Source: Sphingobacterium sp. LZ7M1
GTDB lineage: Bacteria > Bacteroidota > Bacteroidia > Sphingobacteriales > Sphingobacteriaceae
Length of the DNA stretch: 64,000 nucleotides
Direction of reading: 5' to 3'
Assembly: GCF_024296865.1 (NCBI RefSeq)
Contig: NZ_CP101134.1
Location: 3,348,001-3,412,000, forward strand
Within the stretch, counting starts at the first letter, position 1; every line of letters starts with the position of its first letter. The position numbers and the translations under genes were made by a program. Shown piece after piece: positions 34,033-42,658 of this stretch. Under the pieces are notes generated by a model that saw only the letters and a program-made list of their open reading frames with translations, searched no databases and was not told the DNA's origin.

Positions 34033-34055
34033 ATTTGTGAACAAACACAAATATA
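34033..34055 (-). promoter_or_regulatory. ppc promoter core overlapped by a 7-bp inverted repeat
   Basis: The complement of 34048-34055 reads TATATTTG, an exact TAnnTTTG match, 48 bases before the ppc ATG. It is overlapped by the perfect inverted repeat ATTTGTG (34033-34039)-N6-CACAAAT (34046-34052), which covers the predicted transcription start. This looks like an operator, though its factor is unknown. The rest of the 314-base gap has no gene. Confidence 0.4.
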
Positions 34056-34294
34056 TCATTTTAATATCTTTTTAAGTAACTAATTGTATTATTTACACTA
34101 ACTAAACAAAAATATTGCTATTTTGATAATGCAGGCTATGTGTTTAAATATGGAAACTTTAAAATCAATCTCATATTTCCTCAGTTTAAGGAACGGATCA
34201 TTAATATTTTCACGACATGGGTTCAATCGCTTGGATAATTAAAGATTTTATTGAATTTCATGCATTTTACTCCATTATTTAACCACTGCTTACG

Positions 34295-34302
34295 TATCTT
34301 TG
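34295..34302 (+). promoter_or_regulatory. Putative -7 element for the FUSC gene
   Basis: TATCTTTG is an exact TAnnTTTG match. The predicted start lies only a few bases before the ATG at 34315, giving a very short leader. Confidence 0.45.
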
Positions 34303-34314
34303 TTTCGACAAAAC

Positions 34315-36513
34315 ATGAAAAAAACCAAAGAATTAAGCAATTTCTTCTACAGTCAGTATTTTGCTGACGGTCTTCGCATTACCATTGGTTGTGTTGTTCC
34401 CATTTTGATCTGTGCCTCTTTGGGCAAATTCCTCTTGGGAACCTATATTTCTTTGGGGGCATTATTAGTGGGACTTTCCGACACACCTGGAGCTCCATCG
34501 CATCGCAGAACGGGGATGATCGCTTGCTTAATCGTATGTATCCTGACCCAGTTCATCACCTTTTTAGCCAATGGGAATATTTGGATCATGGCTGTCGTAT
34601 TGGGCTTTCTTTGTTTTACCTATTCCATGTTTGCCGTCTTCAATGCACGAGCAGCCACCGTTGGATCGATGGGGATCCTGATCATGCTGATCTATGTCGA
34701 TGATGTGAACAGCTTCCAAGAGGAAATCATGCTCCTCTTCTATTTCTCCCTAGGTGCTATTTGGTATATGCTCATCAGTTTCTCGATTACCCAGGCTAGA
34801 CCCTATCGATTGGCCCAACAGGAGCTTTCAGAAACCATTAGGCACGTAGGTGATTTCATTAGACTTCGCGCAAATTTCTATGATATAAATAAATCTATTG
34901 ATGAGAACTATACTAAACTCATCGACAAACAGATTGAAGTACATGAGCATCAAGAAAATGTGCGGGATCTCCTTTTCCAAAGCAAAAGGTCCATTAAGGA
35001 CACCACCAAAATTGGCCGGTACCTGACCTTGACCTTTAATGATGTAGTAGATCTATTTGAACAGTCCATGACCACGCATTATGATTATGAATTGATCAGA
35101 AAGGAATATGGTCATACGGGTATCTTAAAGGATTTTAAGCACCTGTTGCTTAAGACAGCAAACGAATTGGACCACCTTGCCTATCAATTGAATGCCAATC
35201 GTGTCCCAAAGCCGCTGTACAATTTTAAGGAGGATATTGAAAACATCATGCGCTCCATCGATGCGCTCGAGAAAAAAGAAAATATCAATAGTATCCCGCT
35301 GAAAAAGATCTTGATCAGCGTGAGGAACATCAGCATTTTTATCCATAATATCTATAATTATGCGGTTGTAAGACCGAACAACATCAAGAAACAGGAAATC
35401 GAGGAAGCATCTAAGTTTATCCAAACCGAACATATTGACTTGAGAAAATTGAAGGATAACCTTTCCTTCAATTCAAGTATTTTCCGACACGCTCTACGGA
35501 TGGCTATCGTAATGGCCATTACCTATGTCGTTTTCAATCTGGATTTTTTCAATATCGGCACTATGGGAAGTTATTGGATATTACTGACCATTATGGTGAT
35601 CTTGAAACCAGGGTTCGGATTGACCAAAGAAAGGAACTTCCAACGCCTCTTGGGGACTATCATAGGGGGAATCATAGGCGCAATAATCTTGATGACCGTA
35701 CATTCGGAGGTGGCCAGGTTTGTTATTTTGATATTCTTTTTCTTGATTGCCTATAGCCTATTCCGAGTAAATTATATTATGGCAGTCATGTTCATGACGC
35801 CATACGTCTTGATTATGCTGAGCTTTTCAGGACTCAACACTTTTGAGGTTGCTAAGGAAAGGATTTTCGACACTTTCCTGGGTGGTATGATCGCCTTCTT
35901 ATCGAGTTATATTATTTTTCCAAATTGGGAAAGTTTCCAGGTCAAGAACAATATCAGGCAATTGTTGATTGCCAATTATAAATACCTCGCTCAGGCGGTT
36001 AGGATTTTATCAGGCGAGGAGATCACGGTGACCAGCTATAAGCTTTCGCGGAAGGAACTCTACATTGCTTCTGCCAATATGGGTTCTACATTCCAGAGAA
36101 TGCTCTCTGAACCTAAATGGAGGCAAAAGAGCACCAAAGAGGTCAATAGATTGGTTATCTTAAACCATATCCTTTCCTCCTATGGAGCCACCTTGCTAAC
36201 GCAATTAACGGAAGCTACAGATACTAACTACACCAAGGAACACTTGACACTCTTGAAAAAGGTGCTTCAGAATGTCAGCAAATCTATCGAGGCTGTTCCC
36301 ATTAAAGGTGCAGATGAATTTATTCCTGTAAGTGATTTTCCCGAGATTACGCCTGAAACGTTGAACCCCGTGGAAACCAAATTAATTACAGAACAATTGC
36401 AATTTTTAAATAAAATTTCCTCAGATTTATACAAATCTACCTTGGATGTGATGGAGAAAGAAAGCGCTATCCATCCTGGACAAATAGAAATGGCTAATGG
36501 ACAACTTAATTGA
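34315..36513 (+). CDS. FUSC family inner-membrane protein (YccS-like)
   Basis: This 732-residue protein starts at the ATG at 34315 (a TTG five codons upstream lies in the promoter). It shows two sets of transmembrane helices (about 15-165 and 395-525), each followed by a soluble helical domain (about 170-380 and 530-725). The duplicated membrane domain with FGLTKERNFQRLLGTIIGGIIGA is the fusaric-acid-resistance-like signature (G-R-x-x-G-T-x-x-G). The family is linked to export of aromatic acids, but here no HlyD-type partner is encoded. The ypdA gene overlaps its last 17 bases, so the two are co-expressed. Confidence 0.9.
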   Translation: MKKTKELSNFFYSQYFADGLRITIGCVVPILICASLGKFLLGTYISLGALLVGLSDTPGAPSHRRTGMIACLIVCILTQFITFLANGNIWIMAVVLGFLCFTYSMFAVFNARAATVGSMGILIMLIYVDDVNSFQEEIMLLFYFSLGAIWYMLISFSITQARPYRLAQQELSETIRHVGDFIRLRANFYDINKSIDENYTKLIDKQIEVHEHQENVRDLLFQSKRSIKDTTKIGRYLTLTFNDVVDLFEQSMTTHYDYELIRKEYGHTGILKDFKHLLLKTANELDHLAYQLNANRVPKPLYNFKEDIENIMRSIDALEKKENINSIPLKKILISVRNISIFIHNIYNYAVVRPNNIKKQEIEEASKFIQTEHIDLRKLKDNLSFNSSIFRHALRMAIVMAITYVVFNLDFFNIGTMGSYWILLTIMVILKPGFGLTKERNFQRLLGTIIGGIIGAIILMTVHSEVARFVILIFFFLIAYSLFRVNYIMAVMFMTPYVLIMLSFSGLNTFEVAKERIFDTFLGGMIAFLSSYIIFPNWESFQVKNNIRQLLIANYKYLAQAVRILSGEEITVTSYKLSRKELYIASANMGSTFQRMLSEPKWRQKSTKEVNRLVILNHILSSYGATLLTQLTEATDTNYTKEHLTLLKKVLQNVSKSIEAVPIKGADEFIPVSDFPEITPETLNPVETKLITEQLQFLNKISSDLYKSTLDVMEKESAIHPGQIEMANGQLN

Positions 36514-37474
36514 TGTATTGATAGTAGGCGGAGGTCCGATTGGGATCGCCTGTGGAATTGAAGCAAAGAAAAACAACTTAAGCCATGTAATCATTGAAAA
36601 GGGCTGTTTGACAAACTCCCTATACAATTATCCGATCAACATGACTTTTTTCTCCACCTCGGAGCGATTGGAGATCGGCGACACGCCTTTTGTCACAACA
36701 AACCCCAAGCCCAGACGTGCAGAAGCTTTGGAATATTATCGTCGGGTAGAAAAGAAGTTCAATTTAAAAACCCATCTATTTGAAGAGGTATTGACCATCA
36801 ACAAAATTGATGGCACTTTTCAGGTCACTACCACCAAATCGATCTATAGAGCCAAAAATGTAATCGTAGCTACAGGTTTTTATGATATCCCAATGTACCT
36901 CGGAGTACCGGGTGAAGGTTTGGATAAGGTAAGGCACTATTATGATGACCCTCATTATTATGCTAACCAAAAAGTTATTGTCGTTGGAGCCAGCAATTCT
37001 TCCATTGATGCAGCACTTGAAACCTATAGAAAAGGTGCAGATGTTACATTGATCATCAGAAGCAAGGAAGTAAGTCCAAGGGTAAAATATTGGGTCCGCC
37101 CAGATATCGAGAACCGCATTGCAAATGGAGAGGTTAAGGTCCATTACCGATCAAATATTGTAAGTATCGGGGAAAGAGAAGTTCAGGTCTCGACTCCGAA
37201 AGGACTGATCAGTATCGAAAATGATTTTGTTTTGGCTCTGACAGGCTATCGACCAAACTTTGAATTCCTTGAAAAGGTCGGTATCGATGTTCCTACAACG
37301 GCACCTTGTATTCCCGCCCATAATCCCGAAACGATGGAAACAAACGTAGAAAACCTCTATCTGGCTGGAGTCGTTTGCGGAGGATTGAACACGCACCTAT
37401 GGTTCATAGAAAACTCTAGGATCCATGCTCACCTCATCGTGAAAAATATTGTGGAAAAGAACCTAAACTCTTAG
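36497..37474 (+). CDS. ypdA: YpdA family bacillithiol disulfide reductase
   Basis: The 325-residue flavoprotein has FAD loop VLIVGGGPIGIACGIEAKK (about 8-26), the NPINMTFFSTSERLEIG-like segment YPINMTFFSTSERLEIG, and NADPH loop VIVVGASNSSIDAALE (about 160-175). It lacks the CxxC of thioredoxin reductase, as YpdA proteins do. YpdA reduces oxidised bacillithiol; Bacteroidota generally make bacillithiol. The start overlaps the FUSC gene by 17 bases. Its 3' end overlaps the convergent TetR gene by 12 bases. Confidence 0.9.
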   Translation: MDNLIDVLIVGGGPIGIACGIEAKKNNLSHVIIEKGCLTNSLYNYPINMTFFSTSERLEIGDTPFVTTNPKPRRAEALEYYRRVEKKFNLKTHLFEEVLTINKIDGTFQVTTTKSIYRAKNVIVATGFYDIPMYLGVPGEGLDKVRHYYDDPHYYANQKVIVVGASNSSIDAALETYRKGADVTLIIRSKEVSPRVKYWVRPDIENRIANGEVKVHYRSNIVSIGEREVQVSTPKGLISIENDFVLALTGYRPNFEFLEKVGIDVPTTAPCIPAHNPETMETNVENLYLAGVVCGGLNTHLWFIENSRIHAHLIVKNIVEKNLNS

Positions 37475-38074
37475 GCCATTGATAAAGATTTTTGCCAATT
37501 TTTTCTGAAGGTTCAGGATATAATCAAACTCTTCTTTGGATGGTGGCAGGAAAAGATTCTTAAATTCCTGAAGGATACCTATACGCATCCCCAATAAAGA
37601 AATCAACAAGATCTTGGCGGTTATTTCAATTTCTTCGACTTCGATCTCTTTGGTCTCCAAACCTTTTCTCAAAACGAGGCAGACCTGTTTGATTTCCTTT
37701 TCGAACAGAGAAGGTAAAATCGCTTCGATATCTGGTGGCATCTCATTTCTTAGCGAATAACTGAATTCGAACAGATTAAAGTTGTCTTTGATAATGCGTA
37801 ATCTGGTACAGAGGAAAGCATCCATAGCTTCATTGACACTTTTGGATTGGGAGATTTTTTCCGTGGTTTCATTCACGATCTCATCAACCGCCATTTCAAA
37901 TACTGCGGCGTATAATCTGTTTTTATCCGGAAAGTAATAGTAAAGTAAGGCTTTAGAAAATGATAGATCTTGGGCAATCTCTGCCATGGTCGTTTTTGCT
38001 AATCCATAATGTGCAAATCTACGCTTTGCCGCCTCCAATATCTTCACCCTTTTCGCATCTGCATTTTTTGCCAT
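37463..38074 (-). CDS. TetR/AcrR family transcriptional regulator
   Basis: The 203-residue repressor starts at the ATG at 38074 (a GTG two codons upstream is disregarded). The N-terminal helix-turn-helix is clear: RVKILEAAKRRFAHYGLAKTTMAEIAQDLSFSKALLYYYFPDK (residues about 8-50). The ligand domain (about 60-200) is helical and unassigned. A palindrome in front of the gene (38114-38129) suggests autoregulation. It converges on and overlaps ypdA; the FUSC-ypdA pair or the divergent murB are the neighbouring candidates for control. Confidence 0.92.
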   Translation of the reverse strand: MAKNADAKRVKILEAAKRRFAHYGLAKTTMAEIAQDLSFSKALLYYYFPDKNRLYAAVFEMAVDEIVNETTEKISQSKSVNEAMDAFLCTRLRIIKDNFNLFEFSYSLRNEMPPDIEAILPSLFEKEIKQVCLVLRKGLETKEIEVEEIEITAKILLISLLGMRIGILQEFKNLFLPPSKEEFDYILNLQKKLAKIFINGLRV

Positions 38075-38103
38075 ACACAATAAAATTAGTTTATAATTTG
38101 CCG

Positions 38104-38137
38104 TTTACCTATCTTTACAGCCTTGTAAACTAAGATA
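38104..38137. promoter_or_regulatory. Candidate TetR operator in the tetR-murB gap
   Basis: A palindrome TTTACA-GCCT-TGTAAA (38114-38129) is nested in CTATC...GATAG arms, and a further TTTAC half-site lies at 38104-38108. It is 40 bases upstream of tetR and 48 upstream of murB, the usual place for a TetR-family operator. Confidence 0.45.
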
Positions 38138-38176
38138 GATTAATTTTTCGAACTTTTAAAGGATTCGGTCAAAAAA

Positions 38177-39193
38177 ATGAAAAACGCGACTCAAGAGAAT
38201 AAATCCCTAAAAAACCTAAATACTTTTGGTATTGAGGCCATGGCAAATCAATATATTAAAGTAGAAGATGAGCAGGTTTTAAAAGACTTATTTTCTGCAG
38301 GAGCTTTTGAAAACGAATTTTTCATCTTAGGCGGTGGAAGCAATGTACTTTTCACCAAAGACTATCCAGGACTCATCGTCCATGTGGCCAATAAAGGGAT
38401 ACAACATTTCATTGAAGGAAACCAAGTATTCGTCACTGCTGCTGGCGGAGAAGTTTGGAACGACCTCGTTTGGTACTGTATAGACCATGATTTCCCAGGT
38501 TTGGAAAACATGGCCCTGATTCCAGGAACAGTTGGCGCATCCCCTATCCAGAACATCGGCGCCTATGGACAGGAATTGATGCATATCTTCTATTCATGCC
38601 GTGCATTTGATTGTAAAACTGGGGAGTTTATCACTTTCAACAATGAAGATTGCCGATTCTCCTATCGTGACAGTATCTTCAAAAGGGATTATAAGGGTAG
38701 ATTCATTATCTGCAGTGTGACCTACAAGCTTGAACTGTTTGGAAAGATCAACACGAGCTATGGAGCCATTGAAAGCGAATTGGAGAAAAGGGGAATTCGT
38801 GCTCCAAGCATCAAAGATGTCGCAGAGGTGGTATCCTATATCCGTGTTGAAAAACTTCCTGATCCTTCCACTATAGGCAATGCAGGCAGTTTTTTTAAAA
38901 ATCCAATTGTCGCGAAAGCACAATTTTCAGAACTTCAAAAACAATTTCCCGATATCGTACATTATACCATGGACCCCGACCATGAAAAGCTTGCGGCAGG
39001 TTGGCTGATAGAGCAATGTGGCTGGAAGGGAAAATCGGTTGGACAGGTTGCCGTGTGGAAAAATCAGGCTTTAGTCCTCACAAACATCGGAAAAGCATCG
39101 GGTAATGAAATATTTGAAGTATCGTCTACTATTGTGGACGATGTCAATACACAGTTTGGTGTACTTTTAGAACGTGAAGTAAACATACTATAA
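38177..39193 (+). CDS. murB: UDP-N-acetylenolpyruvoylglucosamine reductase MurB
   Basis: The 338-residue FAD enzyme reduces the enolpyruvyl group made by MurA to UDP-MurNAc. Motifs: NTFGIEAMA (start of FAD domain), FILGGGSNVLFTKDYPGL (about 49-66), GLENMALIPGTVGASPIQNIGAYGQE, the catalytic segment CRFSYRDSIFK, and PDPSTIGNAGSFFKNP with the proton-donating Ser. Type I MurB layout with the YRDS loop. The length is normal. murA lies 32 kb away in this window. Confidence 0.96.
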   Translation: MKNATQENKSLKNLNTFGIEAMANQYIKVEDEQVLKDLFSAGAFENEFFILGGGSNVLFTKDYPGLIVHVANKGIQHFIEGNQVFVTAAGGEVWNDLVWYCIDHDFPGLENMALIPGTVGASPIQNIGAYGQELMHIFYSCRAFDCKTGEFITFNNEDCRFSYRDSIFKRDYKGRFIICSVTYKLELFGKINTSYGAIESELEKRGIRAPSIKDVAEVVSYIRVEKLPDPSTIGNAGSFFKNPIVAKAQFSELQKQFPDIVHYTMDPDHEKLAAGWLIEQCGWKGKSVGQVAVWKNQALVLTNIGKASGNEIFEVSSTIVDDVNTQFGVLLEREVNIL

Positions 39194-39421
39194 AAGTTTT
39201 CCACATTTTCGTGACTCCGATATTTTTTTTATTATAAAACAATAATCATTGATTATAATACAATAAAAGGCGATACAGGTTTTTAATCTACTTTCGTATT
39301 GCGAAAATTCCTTCTACTAAAATATCGATATCCACAATTTTATTAATTTACTGCACAAGAATTGTACATAGTAGCGTAGAAATATTATGGCTTAATAATT
39401 TTTTCGGTTGTTCAGCTTAAA

Positions 39422-39437
39422 TCAGGCTCTTGCCTGA
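39422..39437 (+). other. Hairpin in the leader of the sigma factor gene
   Basis: TCAGGC-TCTT-GCCTGA forms a 6-bp stem-loop 42 bases upstream of the ATG, not followed by T. A TACTTTCG -7-like box near 39291-39298 would give a leader of about 175 nt. Otherwise the 285-base gap 39194-39478 shows nothing. Confidence 0.3.
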
Positions 39438-39478
39438 AACACATCGCATCATTTAACTATACTATAATCGCTAATTGT

Positions 39479-39994
39479 ATGAACAAGATCGAATTTAACT
39501 CACTAGTTGTTAAGCACTCTGAATCACTTCGAAGTTATGCCAGAAACTTCACCCGTGATCATGAAGATGCTAACGACTTAGTACAGGACACCTTACTAAA
39601 GGCCGTCACGTACTTCAAGAACTTCAGGGACGGAACCAATTTGAAAGGTTGGCTTTACACCATTATGAAGAACACCTTTATCAATAATTACCGTCGCATA
39701 GTAAAAACGAATTCCTTTATCACAAAGGAGGAAGAAATTTCACAAATTAACCTAGTTGTATCTGCAGCAAAAAACAATGGTGAAAACAAATTCATCATGG
39801 AAGACATCAACTATGCTCTTTCCAAGTTATCCGATGAATATTATGTTCCTTTCACCATGTATTTCGAAGGTTATAAATACCATGAAATATCTGACCATTT
39901 GCAGATTCCAATAGGAACAGTAAAAACAAGGATACATGTAGCAAGAAAGTCCATGAAAAAGACACTTACTGCATATAAATTCAAAGAGAATTAA
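39479..39994 (+). CDS. RNA polymerase sigma factor, ECF type
   Basis: The 171-residue protein has sigma region 2 (about 5-75: YARNFTRDHEDANDLVQDTLLKAV, then NLKGWLYTIMKNTFINNYRR) and region 4 (about 110-160: YALSKLSDEYYVPFTMYFEGYKYHEISDHLQIPIGTVKTRIHVARK). No anti-sigma gene is next to it. Bacteroidota chromosomes carry one such stand-alone factor with N-terminus MNKIEFNSLV, so this may be a housekeeping-like ECF factor rather than a SusC-linked one. The target genes are unknown. Confidence 0.92.
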   Translation: MNKIEFNSLVVKHSESLRSYARNFTRDHEDANDLVQDTLLKAVTYFKNFRDGTNLKGWLYTIMKNTFINNYRRIVKTNSFITKEEEISQINLVVSAAKNNGENKFIMEDINYALSKLSDEYYVPFTMYFEGYKYHEISDHLQIPIGTVKTRIHVARKSMKKTLTAYKFKEN

Positions 39995-40094
39995 TTCTCT
40001 TTAAGCATCCGAAAAAAAATATTATTAAAGGTTTAGGTAGATTAAGCCATATTCCCTTAAAACTTTTACGCTAATTTAAGGGAAGCCTAAAAAG

Positions 40095-40130
40095 AAATTC
40101 GAGATAAGCTTATTCGCTTATCTCGAATTT
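40095..40130 (-). terminator. Terminator overlapping the 3' end of the PfkB gene
   Basis: AAATTCGAGATAAGC (40095-40109) and GCTTATCTCGAATTT (40116-40130) form a perfect 15-bp stem with a 6-nt loop. On the minus strand a T-rich stretch follows. The PfkB stop codon (40110-40112) sits in the loop. Confidence 0.85.
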
Positions 40131-41030
40131 TGAAAGTTTTACAAACTCCTGAATACGCTCCGAAATTTCTTCACTGCTCAGATTCTGCAATCTTTCTGTT
40201 CCGAATTTCTCCACACAGAAGGAAGCCAAAGCAGATCCAAAAATAATCGCGTTCTTCATATTGGTAAAATTAACGGACTGTAACTTTGCTAAATATCCGA
40301 TAAAACCACCTGCAAAAGAATCTCCAGCTCCTGTTGGATCAAATACATCTGCTAATGGTAATGCAGGCGCTGAAAAGATTTGGTCTTCCCCAAACAACAA
40401 AGCTCCGTGCTCACCTTTTTTAATGATCAGGTACTGAGGTCCCATCTGAAGGATCTTCTCTGCTGCTTTCACCAATGAGTACTCTCCAGACAATTGTCTT
40501 GCTTCCGCATCGTTAATTGTCAACACATCAACTTTCTTCAACACCTCTTTCAACTCATCTAATGCCACATCCATCCAGAAGTTCATGGTATCCAATACCA
40601 CTAACTTCGGTTTCTTATCCAAACGTTTCAAAGTTGCCATCTGTACCGCTGGGGTCAAGTTTCCCAACAACAGATATTCACAGTCTTGATAAGAAGCAGG
40701 GATTTTAGGGTCAAAATCAGCCAATACGTTCAGTTCAGTGATCAATGTATCACGGCTGTTCATATCATTATGGTATTTTCCAGACCAGAAGAAAGATTTT
40801 CCTCCAGGAATAACCTCAATACCTTCAACATTGATCCCTCTTGATTTGATGATGTTTAAGTTATCATCTCCAAAGTCTTCACCAATTACAGAAATTAATT
40901 TAACATCTGGGAATAGATAAGATGCTGCTAATCCAGCAAATGTTGCTGCTCCACCTACGATTTTATCTGTTTTACCAAATGGGGTTTCAATGGCATCAAA
41001 AGCAACTGTTCCAACGATTACTAAACTCAT
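40110..41030 (-). CDS. PfkB family carbohydrate/nucleoside kinase
   Basis: The 306-residue ribokinase-fold kinase starts MSLVIVGTVAFDAIETPFG. It has the N-terminal VGGAATFAGLAASYLF (glycine-rich substrate loop), VIGEDFGDDNLNII, and the C-terminal DPTGAGDSFAGGFIGYLA with the catalytic Asp and anion hole. The subgroup with GTVAFDAIETPFGKTDKIVGGAATF is common in Bacteroidota and often called sugar kinase or adenosine-kinase-like; the substrate is not clear. The last codons lie inside a terminator stem. The upstream gene on this strand is tRNA-Asn, so it is likely monocistronic. Confidence 0.92.
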   Translation of the reverse strand: MSLVIVGTVAFDAIETPFGKTDKIVGGAATFAGLAASYLFPDVKLISVIGEDFGDDNLNIIKSRGINVEGIEVIPGGKSFFWSGKYHNDMNSRDTLITELNVLADFDPKIPASYQDCEYLLLGNLTPAVQMATLKRLDKKPKLVVLDTMNFWMDVALDELKEVLKKVDVLTINDAEARQLSGEYSLVKAAEKILQMGPQYLIIKKGEHGALLFGEDQIFSAPALPLADVFDPTGAGDSFAGGFIGYLAKLQSVNFTNMKNAIIFGSALASFCVEKFGTERLQNLSSEEISERIQEFVKLSKFEISE

Positions 41031-41048
41031 GGATATAAATTATGTTAT

Positions 41049-41074
41049 AAAAAAAATGCCGGCGATTGGCCGGC
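41049..41074 (-). terminator. Terminator after the first tRNA-Asn
   Basis: GCCGGC (41058-41063) pairs with GCCGGC (41069-41074) with a 5-nt loop. On the minus strand it is followed by a run of T, 12 bases after the tRNA. Confidence 0.8.
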
Positions 41075-41086
41075 TGTTTTATCTTG

Positions 41087-41160
41087 CTCCTGAAGCTGGG
41101 CTCGAACCAGCGACCCTCTGATTAACAGTCAGATGCTCTAACCAACTGAGCTATTCAGGA
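41087..41160 (-). tRNA. tRNA-Asn (GTT), copy 1
   Basis: The minus strand folds as a cloverleaf: acceptor TCCTGAA/TTCAGGA, D-arm AGCTCAGTTGGTTAGAGC, anticodon arm CTGACTGTTAATCAG with anticodon GTT, T-arm GCTGGTTCGAGCCCAGC, discriminator G. It is 74 nt; CCA is not encoded. The sequence is identical to copy 2 at 52817-52890. Confidence 0.96.
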
Positions 41161-41317
41161 ATTCGAATTGATAAGGTTGCCCTCATCTTCAAAGTGGTAC
41201 AAAAATAGGTTTTTAATAATTAATACACAAACAAAAAATTGAAAATTTATTAATAAAAAGCCTTTCAATACGTAATCCACTCATATCCAACGAAAATTAT
41301 CTTATCAATTCGATCGA

Positions 41318-42646
41318 CTAAATATAACGATTGACTAAATTCTCTAGGAATTCTTGTTTTCCACTTCTCATTTCTGGCTCACCGTTCTCTACCGCATAGC
41401 TTCTCAGATCCTCTAAAGTCAATTTGCCTTGTTCATACTCCGCTCCTTTTCCTTTGTCAAAACTTGCATAACGATCCTTACGGATTTTTTTGAACTCAGA
41501 TTTCTGAAGGATATTATCTGCTGTAACCAATGCTCTGGCAAAGGCATCCATCCCGCCAATATGAGCATAGAACAAATCTTCTGGATCAGTTGAATTTCTT
41601 CTGATCTTCGCGTCGAAGTTCACTCCACCGCCTTGTAAGCCTCCTGCTTCCAAAATAATCAACATCGCTTCTGTCAATTCATTCAGATCATTTGGGAATT
41701 GATCGGTATCCCATCCGTTTTGGTAATCCCCACGGTTGGCATCGATTGAACCTAACATTCCTGCATCCGCTGCAACCTGTAATTCATGTTGGAAAGTATG
41801 ACCGGCTAATGTTGCATGGTTAACCTCAATGTTCAATTTAAAATCATCCAAAAGATCATATTGCCTTAAGAAGCTGATAACCGTCGCGGAGTCATAATCA
41901 TATTGATGTTTTGTTGGCTCACATGGCTTCGGCTCAATAAAGAATGTTCCTTTGAAACCATTTTTACGGGCATAATCTTTTGACATATGTAGGAATTTTG
42001 CCAAATGCTCCTGTTCGCGTTTCATGTTGGTATTCAACAAGGACATATACCCCTCTCTACCACCCCAGAACACATAGTTTTCACCTTTTAGGGCTATTGT
42101 TGCATCTAAAGCTGCTTTCACTTGAGCCCCAGCATGCGCCAAAACATGGAAATCAGGATTGGTGGAAGCCCCATTCATATAACGATGGTGACTGAAAAGA
42201 TTGGCTGTACCCCATAACAACTTAATTCCACTTTCTTTTTGTTTTTCCTTCGCATATTCGACGATTGCCGCCAGATTGGAATCATTTTCATTGACATCAT
42301 TACCATAGTCCACCAAATCTACATCATGGAAACAGTAATATGGCAATTGCAATTTCGTCATAAACTCAAAAGCGGCATCCATCTTATCTTTTGCGCGATC
42401 TAGTGTTTTCGATTTTTCATCCCAAGGAAAGAAATGGGTCTGCCCACCAAAAGGATCCGCTCCGTTTCCATTGAATGAATGCCAATAGGCACATGCAAAT
42501 TTAAAATGCTCCTCCATAGTCTTTCCGCCGATTACTTTTTTAGCGTCATACCAGCGAAATGCCAGTGGATTATCGGAATCTAAGCCTTCGTACTTAATTT
42601 GCCCGATATTCTTGAAATACTCTTTTTCTCCAATTAAAACTTTCAT
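41318..42646 (-). CDS. xylA: Xylose isomerase
   Basis: The 442-residue class II enzyme converts D-xylose to D-xylulose. Motifs: the N-terminal [57 protein letters not shown] with the catalytic His, [31 protein letters not shown] with metal-binding Glu, and [20 protein letters not shown]. All metal ligands appear intact. It lies 12 bases downstream of xylB in the same operon, the reverse of the order seen in many bacteria. Confidence 0.97.
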   Translation of the reverse strand: MKVLIGEKEYFKNIGQIKYEGLDSDNPLAFRWYDAKKVIGGKTMEEHFKFACAYWHSFNGNGADPFGGQTHFFPWDEKSKTLDRAKDKMDAAFEFMTKLQLPYYCFHDVDLVDYGNDVNENDSNLAAIVEYAKEKQKESGIKLLWGTANLFSHHRYMNGASTNPDFHVLAHAGAQVKAALDATIALKGENYVFWGGREGYMSLLNTNMKREQEHLAKFLHMSKDYARKNGFKGTFFIEPKPCEPTKHQYDYDSATVISFLRQYDLLDDFKLNIEVNHATLAGHTFQHELQVAADAGMLGSIDANRGDYQNGWDTDQFPNDLNELTEAMLIILEAGGLQGGGVNFDAKIRRNSTDPEDLFYAHIGGMDAFARALVTADNILQKSEFKKIRKDRYASFDKGKGAEYEQGKLTLEDLRSYAVENGEPEMRSGKQEFLENLVNRYI

Positions 42647-42658
42647 ATTTATAGTTGA

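Noticed and set aside
34033..34052. Inverted repeat at ppc considered as a CRP site
   Set aside because: The spacing between TGTG and CACA is 6 rather than the 8 of the CRP consensus; it is listed as an unassigned operator instead.
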